Below are positions 1-9,748 of a stretch of 23,578 bases of DNA, in pieces; the first letter of the stretch is position 1, and each line of letters starts with the position of its first letter. The DNA is from an uncultured Planctomycetaceae bacterium (GTDB lineage Bacteria; Planctomycetota; Planctomycetia; Pirellulales; Pirellulaceae): contig CAIYOB010000557.1 of NCBI GenBank assembly GCA_903927685.1, forward strand, positions 1 to 23,578, given 5' to 3'. The position numbers and the translations under genes were made by a program. The notes beneath the pieces are model-generated. The model had not been told where the DNA came from and searched no databases. It worked only from the letters and a program-made list of their open reading frames with translations.

Positions 1-3000
1 GTTCCGGGAGACCACGGGGACGGCCACCCCGATTCCGACCGCGGCCGTGGCCGCGCCGCCCGCGCTGCCGGCCACCAGATAGGCCCGGTCGTCGTCGGTC
101 GCGGACACTTGGACGGACCCCTCGGCTTGCGCTCGGGACCAAGCGCCTAGCCAGGCCTGGGTGGTGACCAGTTGGGTATAGGTCCCCACGGTTCCGGCGA
201 TGCCGACCGAGCCGCCCGCGCCTGCGGCGGCCGCCACCGAGACGATCTTGCCCGCCGATTCGGCGCGGATGCGGAGATCGCCCGAGGCCGTCAGCGCTGC
301 AAACGCGTCGGCCGTGCCGTCGCCGACATAGGCCTGGGTCTGCTTGCGGATCACGCCGACGTCGATGCCCGCGCCGACTCCCGCCGCGCCGCCGCCGGCT
401 CCCGCGCCTGCGACAGCGGTCACGAACGTGCGATTGGTCGCGTGGACGTTGATCTGCCGCGACGTGAGCGCCGTCGGCGCCGCGACGTACGCCCGGCTGT
501 TCTGCTCCAGCGTCTCGACCGTCACGGATCCGGCCACGCCCACCGAGCCGGCTCCCTGGCCCGCGATCGCGATGTTCACTCCGGACACATCCGCAGCCGC
601 GGTCACCGACACGCCCTGGACCTTGTCGCCTGTGAAGGTCGTGTAGCCCTGGCGGGCGCCGTCGGCTTTCACAGTCAGATTCGGCCCCAGCCAGGCTTCC
701 GTCGTGTCGGTCGTGACCAGGTCCGAGTTGGCGATGCCGACCGCGGCGGCAGTGGCCCCGCCGCCATTGCCGGCGACCAGTACCAGCGGACTGACCGTAT
801 GCCCGGCATCGACGGCCACGTTGCCGTCGGCATGGATCGTCTTGGCCGTCTGCGCCCCGATCCAGGCCTGGGTCGTCATGGTCAGCACTGTGACCAGGAT
901 CGAGCCCTGGACGGCGATCTCCTGGCCGCCCGCCGCGCCGACGGCGGTTGCCACCACGCTGGGCGTCGACCAGGCCCGCACCTGGACATCGCCCCGCTCG
1001 GCCGACACGTTGGAATCGTCGATGTGCGCCCGTGCCGCATTGCTGTCCTTGGTACTGACCACAGCGGCCCCGATCGCCAGTTCAGCCCATTCCACCCCGC
1101 CGGCAACGTTGACGATGGTCGAGTCCTCGGACGCGTTTACATGGACCCCGCCGCTCTGGGCCGTGACTGTCGAGTGGCCGGCGATGTGAGCGTCGGCGAC
1201 ACTGGCCAGCGACAGCACCGAAACCGTGCCGCCCAAGGCGAAATTCTGAGCGCCGGCGCCCGCAATCACCACCGACCAGACCGTGTTCTCGAGCGTGGAC
1301 CGGACCTCGACGTTGCCGTCCCCCGAGGCCGTGAGCGTCGAGCTGTCGACGGCCGCGGTCACATGGTCTTCGACCAGATTCGTGGCCACCGACGCGCCGA
1401 TCCCGGCGTCGGCCCCGGTATATCCCAACGCGCCGGTGATGGACCCGATTCCGGAAGTATCCCGAGCCAGCACTTGGATGCCGGCCTGGGCCTTCAGCGT
1501 CGAGTTGGAAACATGGGCGTCGACGTCCATGGTGACCCAGTTCACGGCGATCGCGCCGGCTCCGGCGAGGGTCGCCCCCGAACTGGTCCCGGCGGCGACG
1601 GTGACGCTGACCAGTTGCCCGTGGGTGCCGTGCAACGGCAGGGGCAGCGTGTCGCCGGGAAGGTTGAACTGCCTCGTCCGCACCAACAGCCGATGGCCTG
1701 TCCCGGCCGCCGAGTCGAGGTGCACGGGCCGAGGCGGCTGCTGTCGGGCGTCGTCCAGGCTGGCCGCCAACTGCACGTGCATCTCGTCGATCTTGATCAC
1801 GTGGTACGTTTCGCCGTCTTGCAGGCCGCCGACGGCGCCGCCCGCGCCTTGGCGGTAGACCACGGCGTCGCCCGTGTTCAGTCCGTGGGGCGTCGAGAAG
1901 CCCAATCGATCCTGGGCCACGTCGGCGGCGGCAAACATCAGCGTCTTTTCAAACGCCGGATTGTCGGCGCTGTGTTCGCCCCCGGACGGATCTGCGAACC
2001 CGGAACGCACCCACACGTGCCCGCGGGCGGCGGTCACCTCGGACGAAGCGTTGATGTAGGCCCGCACGTTCGAGCCCGTGGCCCGCTCGTGCTGCTCCTT
2101 GCGATACGTATTGGAATCGTAGGGATCGATGCCCGTGCTGCCCACCCAGTTCACGGCGACGGCGGCGCCCAGCGCAGCGCCTTCCCAGGCAGAGCCCGCG
2201 CCGACGGTAAACGCCCACAGCGCGGCCTCTTCGCTGGCGGTCACCTCGACATCCCGCTCGACCCGCACCGTAGACGACTCGACGTGCGCAGCGACGGTGT
2301 TCACGATCGAATTGACGTTGACGGCGGCCGCACCGCTGAGCGCCTTGCCCATGCCGCCCGCGCCGCCCACCGAGACGAGCAGCGGCGAGGACGCGGCCCG
2401 CACGATCAAACTGCCCGCCGTGGCTTGCATGTCGACGTGGTCCAGGGATGCCAGCACCTGGTTGTTGATCCGGTTGACGCTGACCGAGCCGCCGAACCCG
2501 TGGCCCGACGTGGCCAGCGCCGCGGCTCCCGCCACGGACACGATCGTGGCCTGGTCCCGGGCGGTCACGGACAGCGTGCCGGGGCCGCTGATCTTGGTCC
2601 GAGCGCCGCCCGGCAATCCGGCGTGCGCATCGACTTGGCTGCTGACCACGTTGGCCGCCACCGAACCGGCGCCGCCCCAGCTCTCGGCATCGTCCGTGCT
2701 GACGCCTGCGCCGACGGCCACACTGATGATCCGGCTGCGGGCGTCGTCGGCCGCGACTCGGACCTCGGCCTGCGGTTTCTTCCGGCCATATTGGACCTGG
2801 CCGACACGCTCCAGGCGCGCGGCCACGACGGTGTTGATCACGTTGTTGGCGACCGCCACGCCCAGGCCCAACGCGCCGCCGCTGACTCCCACTCCGCCCG
2901 CCAGGCTGAGGATCCCATTGGCCTCGCCGGCGGAGACGACCAGGCTGCCGCCGAGCAGCACGCTGGCCAGATTATCGAGTGCCGCCACGACGTTGGTGAC

Positions 3001-6000
3001 GACCCAGTTGAAGGTCAAGGTGACGCCGATCCCGATCTTCTCCTGCGAGCCGCCGACGCTGGCGGCAAAGGAGTGGATCTGGCTGTCGTCTTGGGCCAGG
3101 ACCTGCAAGTCGCCGTCGGTCTGGATGACGCCGGGACAGTCGCCCAAGCTGGCGCGGGTCGTGCTGGTGATCCGGCTCACGCCCACCGACGCGCCCGCGC
3201 CCAGTCGCCCGCCGATGCCCACCGCGCCCCCGATGGCGACAATCTCGGACGCCGTGCGGGCCGAGACGCGGATGCCCTCGGCGGAATGACTCCCGTCGTC
3301 CCGCCCCTCGGGATCCGACGTGAACAGCGTCCAATCCGCGTCGGCATCGCCGGCGGCCGCGAGCGTCGAGTTGCTGATCAGGGCTTCGGTCAGGTTCTCC
3401 AGCGTGTTTGCCGAGACGTCGAAGGCGATCCCCCAGCCTTTCTTGGAGCCTGCTCCGGCCCCTCCGGCGCAGACCGACACGACCAGGCCGCTGCGGTCGG
3501 CGATGACGAGCACGTCCCCGGCCTGGACGACATCGACCCAGCGGAGCGTGGCCGTCGTGGTGACCTGCATGAGGTTCCAGGCCAAGGCCCCGGCGACTCC
3601 CCAGCTCTGATTGTCTTGGGAACCGTCGCGGATGATGGCCGCCGCCCCGTCGACGGCGACGATGTTGTGATCGTTGCCGCTTTCGACGATCAGGTCGTGC
3701 CCGCCGCTGATCGTGACCTGAGCCTGATTCACGTCCGCCCGCGTCTTGCCGTACAACAGGTTGATCGAGGCGGCTCCGGCCACGCCGACGCCCGTTTTCG
3801 GCCGGTTCGGAGCCTCGCCGACCTCCGGCTGGGCCTCGGGCTGCCGCGCATTCTGCGCCGGCGAGCCTTCGCCAGCCACGGCTCCGGCCAACGCTGCGGC
3901 GATCAGCCAGCCGTGGGACCGGGCCGCCACGCGGACGTCGCCTGCGGCGGCGATCTGGCTTTGGGTGAGCGCGTCCTGCTCGCCGTCCAGCGTCTGGCCG
4001 ATGATTGCGTCGGTGACCCGGTCGACGTAGTTCACGCCGGCGGACAAGCCGATGCCGACGCTCTTGCCGATTTGAATCGCGCCCGTGGCGCCGAGGTTGA
4101 AATCGCCGTCCTCGGCGGTGACGGAGATCGGGCCCCCGGCCAGTTGGACACCGTTGTCGACGCGCGCCAGCGTCCGGCTGGTCTGCGTGTACCAGGACCC
4201 CGACAGCGACGCCCCCCACTCGCCCGCCCGGCCGCCGGATTGGACGAGGCCGATGTGCAGCAAGTCCTCGCGGGCCTTGACGGTCAACCCGCGGCCCTTC
4301 TCGCCCGTGTGAATATAGGCCCCGGCTTGAATCTGGGCCTCGGTGAAATTGTCCAGCGTCGTCACGAGCACCGCGCCGCCCAGGCCGCGCTGAGCGGCGT
4401 TGCCGAAGAAGGTGAACGCCTCGCGGGCGTCTTTCTTCTTGTACGCCTTCAGAATGTCACCGCTGAGGGAGATGTGAATGACACCCGCAGCGTTGACGAA
4501 CACCTGCTCGGTCGTCGCCTGGACGCTCACCGTCTGCTGGTCGTTCTGGAAGGCCGGCTTCTGATTGATCTGGACGTTCTGGCCGATCACGGCCCGCGAG
4601 GTCGTCCAGTACCGGGTGATCCCCAACGACAGGGCCCCGCCGAACTTGACGTCCGTACCGCCCGGCTTCGGCTCGCTCTTGTTCTTGGTCGTGATGAACG
4701 TGTTCAGCGCCTTGTCGCCGCCGAGTTTGCCTCCCAGGACTCCGGTGAAGACGAAATCAAAGAGGTTGCCCAAGGTCTTCTTCCACGTGTCTCGCGAAAA
4801 GTCCCAGATGACGGGGAACACAAACGGATACTCGACGGTCGAGGTGACCGTGAGCGCCCCGCGGGCGTCGAGTACGGCGCCGTCGGCCACGGTGGCCTGG
4901 ACGTTGTTCGTAAAGAAGCCCAGGCCCGCCGCCAGGGCCGCGGCGAACGTGCCGGAATCCATGCCGGTTCCGGCCTCGGCGAACACCTTGGTGAACTGCC
5001 GGGCCTTGGCGGTAACCTGCAGATCGCCCGTCGCTTGCAGGACCGCACTACCGCCCACCGTCGCCAGGACGTCGTGCTTGACCCAATTGACGCCCAGCCC
5101 GAAACCGACGGAAAAGGTCGGCTCGTCCGCCGGCCCGAAATTCTGACCGCGGATCTGTTCGGTTGCTTTCTTAAAGTTGTCCCGCGCGTCGACGCCGCCC
5201 AGCAAGCCCCAGATCCACTTCCCGCCTCCCCAGCTGAGGAGCATATCGGGATTGACCAGCAGATCGCCCAGGCCCGGGCTGGCGCCGGTTGCTCCCTTGA
5301 CCGTGACGCTGTCCCGGGCTTCCTTGAGGTCGGCGTTGATCGTCAGGCCCGACTTCTCCCCGGCTTGCGCCAGCGAGTGCCCGGTGGCGTCGCCCGTGCC
5401 GGCGTCCAAGGCGACCGGTCCCGCGCCGCTGGCGTCCGGATTGAAATCCGCCAGCCGGATCGTGTTCGCATCCACGACGACCACGAAGTACTGACCGCCG
5501 TCCTCCAGGCCGTCCACCTCGGTGTCGCCGGCGGTCACCGTGCGCGTGGTCGCCAGGTTGTGCAGCATGCCCGTCCCGCCGGCGGCCAGCGGGATGGGAC
5601 GGCCTTGCCGGGCGTCGGCCGCGGTCTGGGCCAATTGCAGCGTGCTGCCGTCCAGCTTGATCGCATAATACGTCTGCTTGGGGATTAAACCGCCGATCGG
5701 CGTTCCCGCCGTCCCCATCACTGCCGTCCCATAGACCACCGGATCACCCGTGTTCAAGCCGTGGCCGGGCACGCGCAGGTTATGGTTCACCACATCGACG
5801 GGAGCCGGATCGAACGTCGCGCTGGGCCGGAACGTGTGCGTCGATCCCTCCGGGACCGGCCCCATGAACACGACGCTGTCCTCGTTCTCCACCGTCAGCC
5901 AGATATGGTCTGCATCGGCCACGCCGACCAGGTAGGTCGCGCCGTCGACCAGGCCGGGAATCACGTCGCCCGCCGTGGCCCGGTACACGACTTCCTGGCC

Positions 6001-8988
6001 GTCGGCGAAACCGTGAGCGGGAAGCGTGAGGACGTTGACCGCCACCTGCTGCGCGCCGGCGTCGAACGCCAAGACGCGGTCCCGGCCCTGCCACTCGAAC
6101 CGGTGCGTATGGCCGGCGACCGAGTCGCGAAGCGTCACGAGACTGCCGGGATCCGAGCCGACCAGGAGCTGGAAGTGATCGACGTCCAGCACCTTGATCG
6201 TGTACGTCGCTCCGGAGTCCAGGCCGCCGATCGGTTGCGGCATGCCGCCCGCGCCGTCCGGCAGGGCACGATACGTCACGCGGTCGCCGTCCTGGAACGG
6301 ATGGCCGTACAGGCGGATCGAGTTCGTCGCCGTCTCGATCGACGAGGTGGGGAAAAACGACAAGTGCCTGGCGAACTCGCGCGGCACGGCGATCGCGGGA
6401 TCGATGTGGTAGGTCACCAGGTCGCCCGTCTGGAAGCCGTGCGCCGGAATGCGAATCGTCTCGGCCAAGCCATCGACATCGCGGGCGGGGTTAAAGCTGC
6501 GGACGGCGGTGCGATTGTCGAACACGAAAACGTGCTGCGAGCCCGTGCCGGGACTCAGCAACGTGATGGGGGTCACGGCCACGGGCTTGTTATACGCGTC
6601 GTGCCCCACCGCGCTGGGACGATTCAAGGCTAACTTGATCTTCCGCGGATCGGCCTGGTCGACAATGGCAAAGTACTCCCGCTCGCCGAACAGGCAGTCC
6701 GTCGTGCCCACCTTGCCGCTCATCGCCTGGCTGTCCGTGTCGGGGCCCGGCGCATACCACACCGCGTCGCCCGTCTGCAGCCCATAGTCGGACGGCAACA
6801 TGATCGTGCTGGTCGCCCAGTCGACGGCGATGGCCGGATCAAAGGCCGCCACCTGGGGCGGCGTCAGCGACTGTACGGAGGTCGGGTTGGCCAGGCTCGG
6901 GTCCAGGTCCAGACTGGGCGAGACCACCAGCTGGACATGATCCGAGTCGACCACGTGGGCGTAATAGGTCTGCCCGTTCTCCAGCCCGCCGATCGGCAGT
7001 CCGCCGCCGCTGCTGTAGATCAAGGTCTCGCCATCCGCGAAACCGTGCCCGGGGATCAGCAGCGTGTCGTCGTCCCCGTTCACCGCCGAGATCTCGAACG
7101 ACCGAGCCGTCGTGGCCTGGCCGGCCGTGATCCGGCCGTCGACCTGAGTCCGAATCGTCGCGTCGTCGACGTTCAACGCGATGCCGACGCCGGCCGTCCC
7201 GTTGACAAACACGGACGTCGCCGCCTTGGCGTCGCTGTTGATCTTGCCCGTCGCCTCGACGGTGACGTTCCCCTGCGCCAAGATCTCGGCGTCCTTGCCG
7301 AACAGCGTTTGCGAATCCGTCTTGGTCCACGTCCAAGCCGCGGAAAGGCCGGCGGCCTTCAGGTTGATTGGGCTGCCCAAGAACATCGTGTTGGCGAACA
7401 GCCGTGACTTCGTTTTGGCGGTCGTCTCGGCATTCGAGGTGACCGCCACGCTGCCGACGGCCTGGATGCTGGTCCGGCCCGTCAGTTCCGTATGGGCGTT
7501 CGCGGTGCCCCAGCCCATCGCCGCGGCGAACTGGGACCGCCAACTGAGCGGCCCTTTGTCATGCACCGCCGTGATCGCCTGGGCGCTGGCGTCCACCCGC
7601 GAGACCGCGTTGATCTTCACATCCCCGCTGCTGACGATCTGCGAGTCCGCCACCTGGATCGTGGCATCCGCCCACCGCAAGGCAACCGAGATGGGAAGGA
7701 AGAAGCTCTGCACGTGGTCGAACAGCTGCTTGAAATAGTCTTTGAAAAAACTCGCCCACAGGATGTCGTACGCCCCGCCCGGCGATTCCTGTTTGGGGTC
7801 TCCGGCCGTCGACGTAATCGTCACGTTCCCGGCCTTGATCTTCGCCCCGGCCAGCGTCACGGGAGTCCTGGCGTGGGAGCCCCACCAGTTCAATTCAAAA
7901 CACTCCCAGCCGCGCGGCAGTGTATCCTCGGCCACCAGGCTGACGGTCCCGGCCTGAAAGCCTCCGTCCGCTTGGGCGAACAACCGGCCGTTGCCGACGT
8001 CGATGCTCCCGCGTTTCAGCGTGCCGCCCGTTGCCGTCAGCGAGATATTGCCCGAGTTTCCGACCGACGGCGCATGCTCCGGATCCCCGCCAGCGGCGAT
8101 CCTCCGCGTCGAGACCACCGCGTCCTTCTCGACGCGGATGCTGGTCGCCTTGACGCTCAGCCCAGTCGGCGAGGTCACGCTGTGGATGACGACCTCGCCA
8201 GAGTCCTCGACCGCCAACGCCGCCTGGAACGACTCGGCCAGCGGCTGGACGGCGAACGCGTCCAGGCCGTCGCCGGGCTGGATCACCAGCGACGTGACGC
8301 CCGCGTGGTTGAAGGTGTACTCGGCGAAAGTGGGCGCAGCGTCGTCGCTCCGCACGCTCGTCCGGCCGCTGCCCGCGTCGCGCAATTGGATGGCGTCGTC
8401 CGACCCGCTCGTCGCGATCGTGATCGTCCGGTCCGAACCGGTCGAGTCGTCGAGCACCGATTCCACACCGGCGAAAGTCAGGCTGCTGCCGTCCCCGACG
8501 ATCCGCCCCAAATCCGGGCCGGTCGCCTCGTACAAGGCGTTGCCTCCGGAACGTTCGAGCACCAGTCGGTCCTGGCCTGCGCCGCCCGCATAGGCCAAAG
8601 GAACCTGGTTGGCCAAGAGCGAGTCGTACAGCGAGCCGGCGATGGACAGGCTGTCCTGGCCGCCTCCCAGATCGACGGCGAGGTCGATCCCGGGAGCGAG
8701 GAGCAGTGTGCCGCCGCCGAGGTCACTCGAATAGCTGCTGCCGTCGGTGCTGAACTCCAACTGACCAGTCTCGCTCGCACGAAGGTACAAGCTGTCGTCC
8801 GCCTCGTCGCCCAAGAACTGAACGTCGGCAGCGGAGCCTTCCCCAGCGCGGAGTTGCGCCGTCACCGCCAGCATCGTCCGCGACTCCAACTCTTCAAACA
8901 GGATCGCCCGAAACGAATTCGTGCGGCGTTTCCCCGCCGCCAGCCGCCGCTGCTGCCCCCGGACCCGACTTCGATTCCTGGTCGCCAT
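1..8988 (-). CDS. Giant LEPR-XLL-type repeat surface protein (C-terminus off the left edge)
   Basis: An uninterrupted minus-strand frame of 2996 codons starts at the ATG complementary to 8986-8988 and is still open at base 1. A GGAAGG ribosome site lies about 8 nt upstream. The N-terminus is Arg-rich and leads into FEELESRTMLAV (residues 31-42), resembling the LEPR-XLL motif of very large planctomycete extracellular proteins. After a Gly/Asp-rich domain (about residues 50-150) the protein is dominated by about twenty degenerate units of 70-100 residues, roughly G-A-x-G-x-G-x-x-V-A-V-N-x-V ... A-x-V-x-x-S ... G-x-V-x-V-x-A. This pattern suggests a beta-solenoid, as in haemagglutinin-like adhesins. 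A different module is inserted in tandem near 5380-7100 and once near 1690-1935. A proline-rich linker lies near 3790-3895. I infer a secreted or cell-surface structural or adhesive role. No catalytic motif is recognisable. Long open frames on the opposite strand here are shadows. Confidence 0.88.
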   Translation of the reverse strand, partial: MATRNRSRVRGQQRRLAAGKRRTNSFRAILFEELESRTMLAVTAQLRAGEGSAADVQFLGDEADDSLYLRASETGQLEFSTDGSSYSSDLGGGTLLLAPGIDLAVDLGGGQDSLSIAGSLYDSLLANQVPLAYAGGAGQDRLVLERSGGNALYEATGPDLGRIVGDGSSLTFAGVESVLDDSTGSDRTITIATSGSDDAIQLRDAGSGRTSVRSDDAAPTFAEYTFNHAGVTSLVIQPGDGLDAFAVQPLAESFQAALAVEDSGEVVIHSVTSPTGLSVKATSIRVEKDAVVSTRRIAAGGDPEHAPSVGNSGNISLTATGGTLKRGSIDVGNGRLFAQADGGFQAGTVSLVAEDTLPRGWECFELNWWGSHARTPVTLAGAKIKAGNVTITSTAGDPKQESPGGAYDILWASFFKDYFKQLFDHVQSFFLPISVALRWADATIQVADSQIVSSGDVKINAVSRVDASAQAITAVHDKGPLSWRSQFAAAMGWGTANAHTELTGRTSIQAVGSVAVTSNAETTAKTKSRLFANTMFLGSPINLKAAGLSAAWTWTKTDSQTLFGKDAEILAQGNVTVEATGKINSDAKAATSVFVNGTAGVGIALNVDDATIRTQVDGRITAGQATTARSFEISAVNGDDDTLLIPGHGFADGETLIYSSGGGLPIGGLENGQTYYAHVVDSDHVQLVVSPSLDLDPSLANPTSVQSLTPPQVAAFDPAIAVDWATSTIMLPSDYGLQTGDAVWYAPGPDTDSQAMSGKVGTTDCLFGEREYFAIVDQADPRKIKLALNRPSAVGHDAYNKPVAVTPITLLSPGTGSQHVFVFDNRTAVRSFNPARDVDGLAETIRIPAHGFQTGDLVTYHIDPAIAVPREFARHLSFFPTSSIETATNSIRLYGHPFQDGDRVTYRALPDGAGGMPQPIGGLDSGATYTIKVLDVDHFQLLVGSDPGSLVTLRDSVAGHTHRFEWQGRDRVLAFDAGAQQVAVNVLTLPAHGFADGQEVVYRATAGDVIPGLVDGATYLVGVADADHIWLTVENEDSVVFMGPVPEGSTHTFRPSATFDPAPVDVVNHNLRVPGHGLNTGDPVVYGTAVMGTAGTPIGGLIPKQTYYAIKLDGSTLQLAQTAADARQGRPIPLAAGGTGMLHNLATTRTVTAGDTEVDGLEDGGQYFVVVVDANTIRLADFNPDASGAGPVALDAGTGDATGHSLAQAGEKSGLTINADLKEARDSVTVKGATGASPGLGDLLVNPDMLLSWGGGKWIWGLLGGVDARDNFKKATEQIRGQNFGPADEPTFSVGFGLGVNWVKHDVLATVGGSAVLQATGDLQVTAKARQFTKVFAEAGTGMDSGTFAAALAAGLGFFTNNVQATVADGAVLDARGALTVTSTVEYPFVFPVIWDFSRDTWKKTLGNLFDFVFTGVLGGKLGGDKALNTFITTKNKSEPKPGGTDVKFGGALSLGITRYWTTSRAVIGQNVQINQKPAFQNDQQTVSVQATTEQVFVNAAGVIHISLSGDILKAYKKKDAREAFTFFGNAAQRGLGGAVLVTTLDNFTEAQIQAGAYIHTGEKGRGLTVKAREDLLHIGLVQSGGRAGEWGASLSGSWYTQTSRTLARVDNGVQLAGGPISVTAEDGDFNLGATGAIQIGKSVGIGLSAGVNYVDRVTDAIIGQTLDGEQDALTQSQIAAAGDVRVAARSHGWLIAAALAGAVAGEGSPAQNARQPEAQPEVGEAPNRPKTGVGVAGAASINLLYGKTRADVNQAQVTISGGHDLIVESGNDHNIVAVDGAAAIIRDGSQDNQSWGVAGALAWNLMQVTTTATLRWVDVVQAGDVLVIADRSGLVVSVCAGGAGAGSKKGWGIAFDVSANTLENLTEALISNSTLAAAGDADADWTLFTSDPEGRDDGSHSAEGIRVSARTASEIVAIGGAVGIGGRLGAGASVGVSRITSTTRASLGDCPGVIQTDGDLQVLAQDDSQIHSFAASVGGSQEKIGIGVTLTFNWVVTNVVAALDNLASVLLGGSLVVSAGEANGILSLAGGVGVSGGALGLGVAVANNVINTVVAARLERVGQVQYGRKKPQAEVRVAADDARSRIISVAVGAGVSTDDAESWGGAGSVAANVVSSQVDAHAGLPGGARTKISGPGTLSVTARDQATIVSVAGAAALATSGHGFGGSVSVNRINNQVLASLDHVDMQATAGSLIVRAASSPLLVSVGGAGGMGKALSGAAAVNVNSIVNTVAAHVESSTVRVERDVEVTASEEAALWAFTVGAGSAWEGAALGAAVAVNWVGSTGIDPYDSNTYRKEQHERATGSNVRAYINASSEVTAARGHVWVRSGFADPSGGEHSADNPAFEKTLMFAAADVAQDRLGFSTPHGLNTGDAVVYRQGAGGAVGGLQDGETYHVIKIDEMHVQLAASLDDARQQPPRPVHLDSAAGTGHRLLVRTRQFNLPGDTLPLPLHGTHGQLVSVTVAAGTSSGATLAGAGAIAVNWVTMDVDAHVSNSTLKAQAGIQVLARDTSGIGSITGALGYTGADAGIGASVATNLVEDHVTAAVDSSTLTASGDGNVEVRSTLENTVWSVVIAGAGAQNFALGGTVSVLSLASVADAHIAGHSTVTAQSGGVHVNASEDSTIVNVAGGVEWAELAIGAAVVSTKDSNAARAHIDDSNVSAERGDVQVRAWSTPSVVATAVGAAGGQEIAVQGSILVTVLTMTTQAWIGAQTAKTIHADGNVAVDAGHTVSPLVLVAGNGGGATAAAVGIANSDLVTTDTTEAWLGPNLTVKADGARQGYTTFTGDKVQGVSVTAAADVSGVNIAIAGQGAGSVGVAGSVTVETLEQNSRAYVAAPTALTSRQINVHATNRTFVTAVAGAGAGGGAAGVGAGIDVGVIRKQTQAYVGDGTADAFAALTASGDLRIRAESAGKIVSVAAAAGAGGSVGIAGTVGTYTQLVTTQAWLGAWSRAQAEGSVQVSATDDDRAYLVAGSAGGAATAAVGIGVAVPVVSRN
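1690..1935 (-). repeat. Isolated copy of the HGxxTGDxVxY module
   Basis: One further copy of the module (HGLNTGDAVVY, then VGGLQDGETYHV, then HVQLAASLDDA) lies about 3.4 kb from the tandem array, between Gly/Val-rich units of the giant protein. It most resembles the copy near 5815-5550, which also has HGLNTGD and a D-A-R-Q element. This suggests duplication and relocation within the gene. Confidence 0.65.
5380..7100 (-). repeat. Tandem array of HGxxTGDxVxY/GGL protein modules inside the giant gene
   Basis: Translation of the giant gene here shows about seven consecutive copies of a roughly 60-90-residue module. The consensus is approximately P-x-H-G-F/L-x-T/D-G-D/E-x-V-x-Y, then P-I-G-G-L-x-x-G-x-T-Y-Y, then V-x-D-x-D-H-x-Q-L. 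Copies start near 7090, 6830, 6500, 6340, 6075 and 5815, with a shorter one near 5545. Their spacing varies and the third lacks the GGL half. They differ clearly from the flanking Gly/Val-rich units, so the array is an inserted second repeat type. Its function is unknown; a small beta-rich domain is likely. Confidence 0.7.
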
Positions 8989-9748
8989 GATGTTCCGCCT
9001 TCCATCTTGATGCCCAAGTCTTCGGACGACTCTTACCCTCCACCAGAACCGCTCATGAACCGGGGATTCCGCGACAGCGCGCGCCGTCGAAACCCGCAGC
9101 GTCAGCGAGGATCATCCGTTCGCCCGTTCTCGCTCAAGCGTCGGGTTACGATCGACTCGTGGCCAATCCGGGTCCTCCCGGCCACGGAATCAGTATCCCC
9201 TTTTCGTACGTGTGGAGCAAGCAAGGCGGGGCGGAGTGGATTTCTACGAGCGGTTCATGCCCGCGGCAGCGGACCGCATTGCGGCCCAGGACGCTCCCGG
9301 CGACATCGTGCAGCTCGCGTCGCCGACAAGGCCTGCTACGCCTTCCACATCTACGACGGCTCGCCGGATCCGCCGTTGGCGCCCGACGATGCAGCGTGGG
9401 CCAGGCAATTGCTGGATTCGCCAAGTCTCCGTCCCACGCCCGGCTCGCCCTAACTTGACTTCGCTTCCGCACCCGTCTAAGCCCGGACACGCCGGCGCGG
9501 CACTCCCGCAGCCGAGTGAGGCGGTGCCTGGCAATTGCGAGTGACGACCAACGCCCTCCTCAGGCTGGTGGCGCCCGCTGGGTGTCGCTCACCGGCAGCA
9601 GCGTCGTCACCCGGTTCCGGTAGAAGCACTGTTCGAGGCTCGTTTGCCCGTCCCGTTTCGCCCGTCCCGGCACTTCCCGAGGGCGGAGGCGGGCGGTACA
9701 AAGGGAAACGGAAGATACCAGCGGTCGCACCCACGGGAAGCACAGGCC
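8989..9748. other. Gene-poor region upstream of the giant gene
   Basis: These 760 bases hold no intact gene I can support. The part next to 8988 must carry the leader of the giant gene, but I see no convincing -35/-10 pair. Around 9212-9453 a coding-like stretch changes frame and is listed separately. Near 9645-9670 the 9-mer cccgtcccg occurs twice. The remaining open frames in either direction are short, Arg/Pro-rich and typical of shadow translation in GC-rich DNA. Confidence 0.5.
9212..9453 (+). pseudogene. Frame-split ORF remnant, family unknown
   Basis: Two adjacent frames give protein-like sequence that joins naturally. The first reads V-D-F-Y-E-R-F-M ... D-A-P-G-D-I-V-Q-L-A up to about 9310. 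The neighbouring frame continues R-V-A-D-K-A-C-Y-A-F-H-I-Y-D-G and ends at a TAA at 9451-9453. The joined peptide of about 80 residues has balanced acidic and aromatic content, unlike the Arg/Pro-rich shadow frames around it. I do not recognise the family. It may be the C-terminal remnant of a lost gene, or chance. It lies in the same debris zone as the collapsed sulfatase downstream. Confidence 0.3.

Noticed and set aside
2972..4219. A 415-codon minus-strand frame inside the giant gene
   Set aside because: It is an out-of-frame shadow of the giant gene with runs of Arg/Gly and no motif.
172..5688. A 1838-codon open frame on the plus strand
   Set aside because: It is codon-aligned with the giant minus-strand gene. 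Stops on this strand would need Leu TTA/CTA or Ser TCA codons in the real gene, which are rare at this GC content. Its translation is Arg/Asp/His/Gly-rich with no domain, whereas the minus strand gives coherent repeats and a LEPR-XLL-like start.
1..8988. CRISPR or DNA tandem-repeat array in the repetitive giant gene
   Set aside because: The repetition is at protein level and too diverged in DNA; there are no equal spacers or conserved direct repeats.
7492..9453. A 653-codon plus-strand frame
   Set aside because: Most of it is antisense to the start of the giant gene and Arg/Pro-rich. Only its last 45 codons or so look protein-like, and they are treated as a separate remnant.
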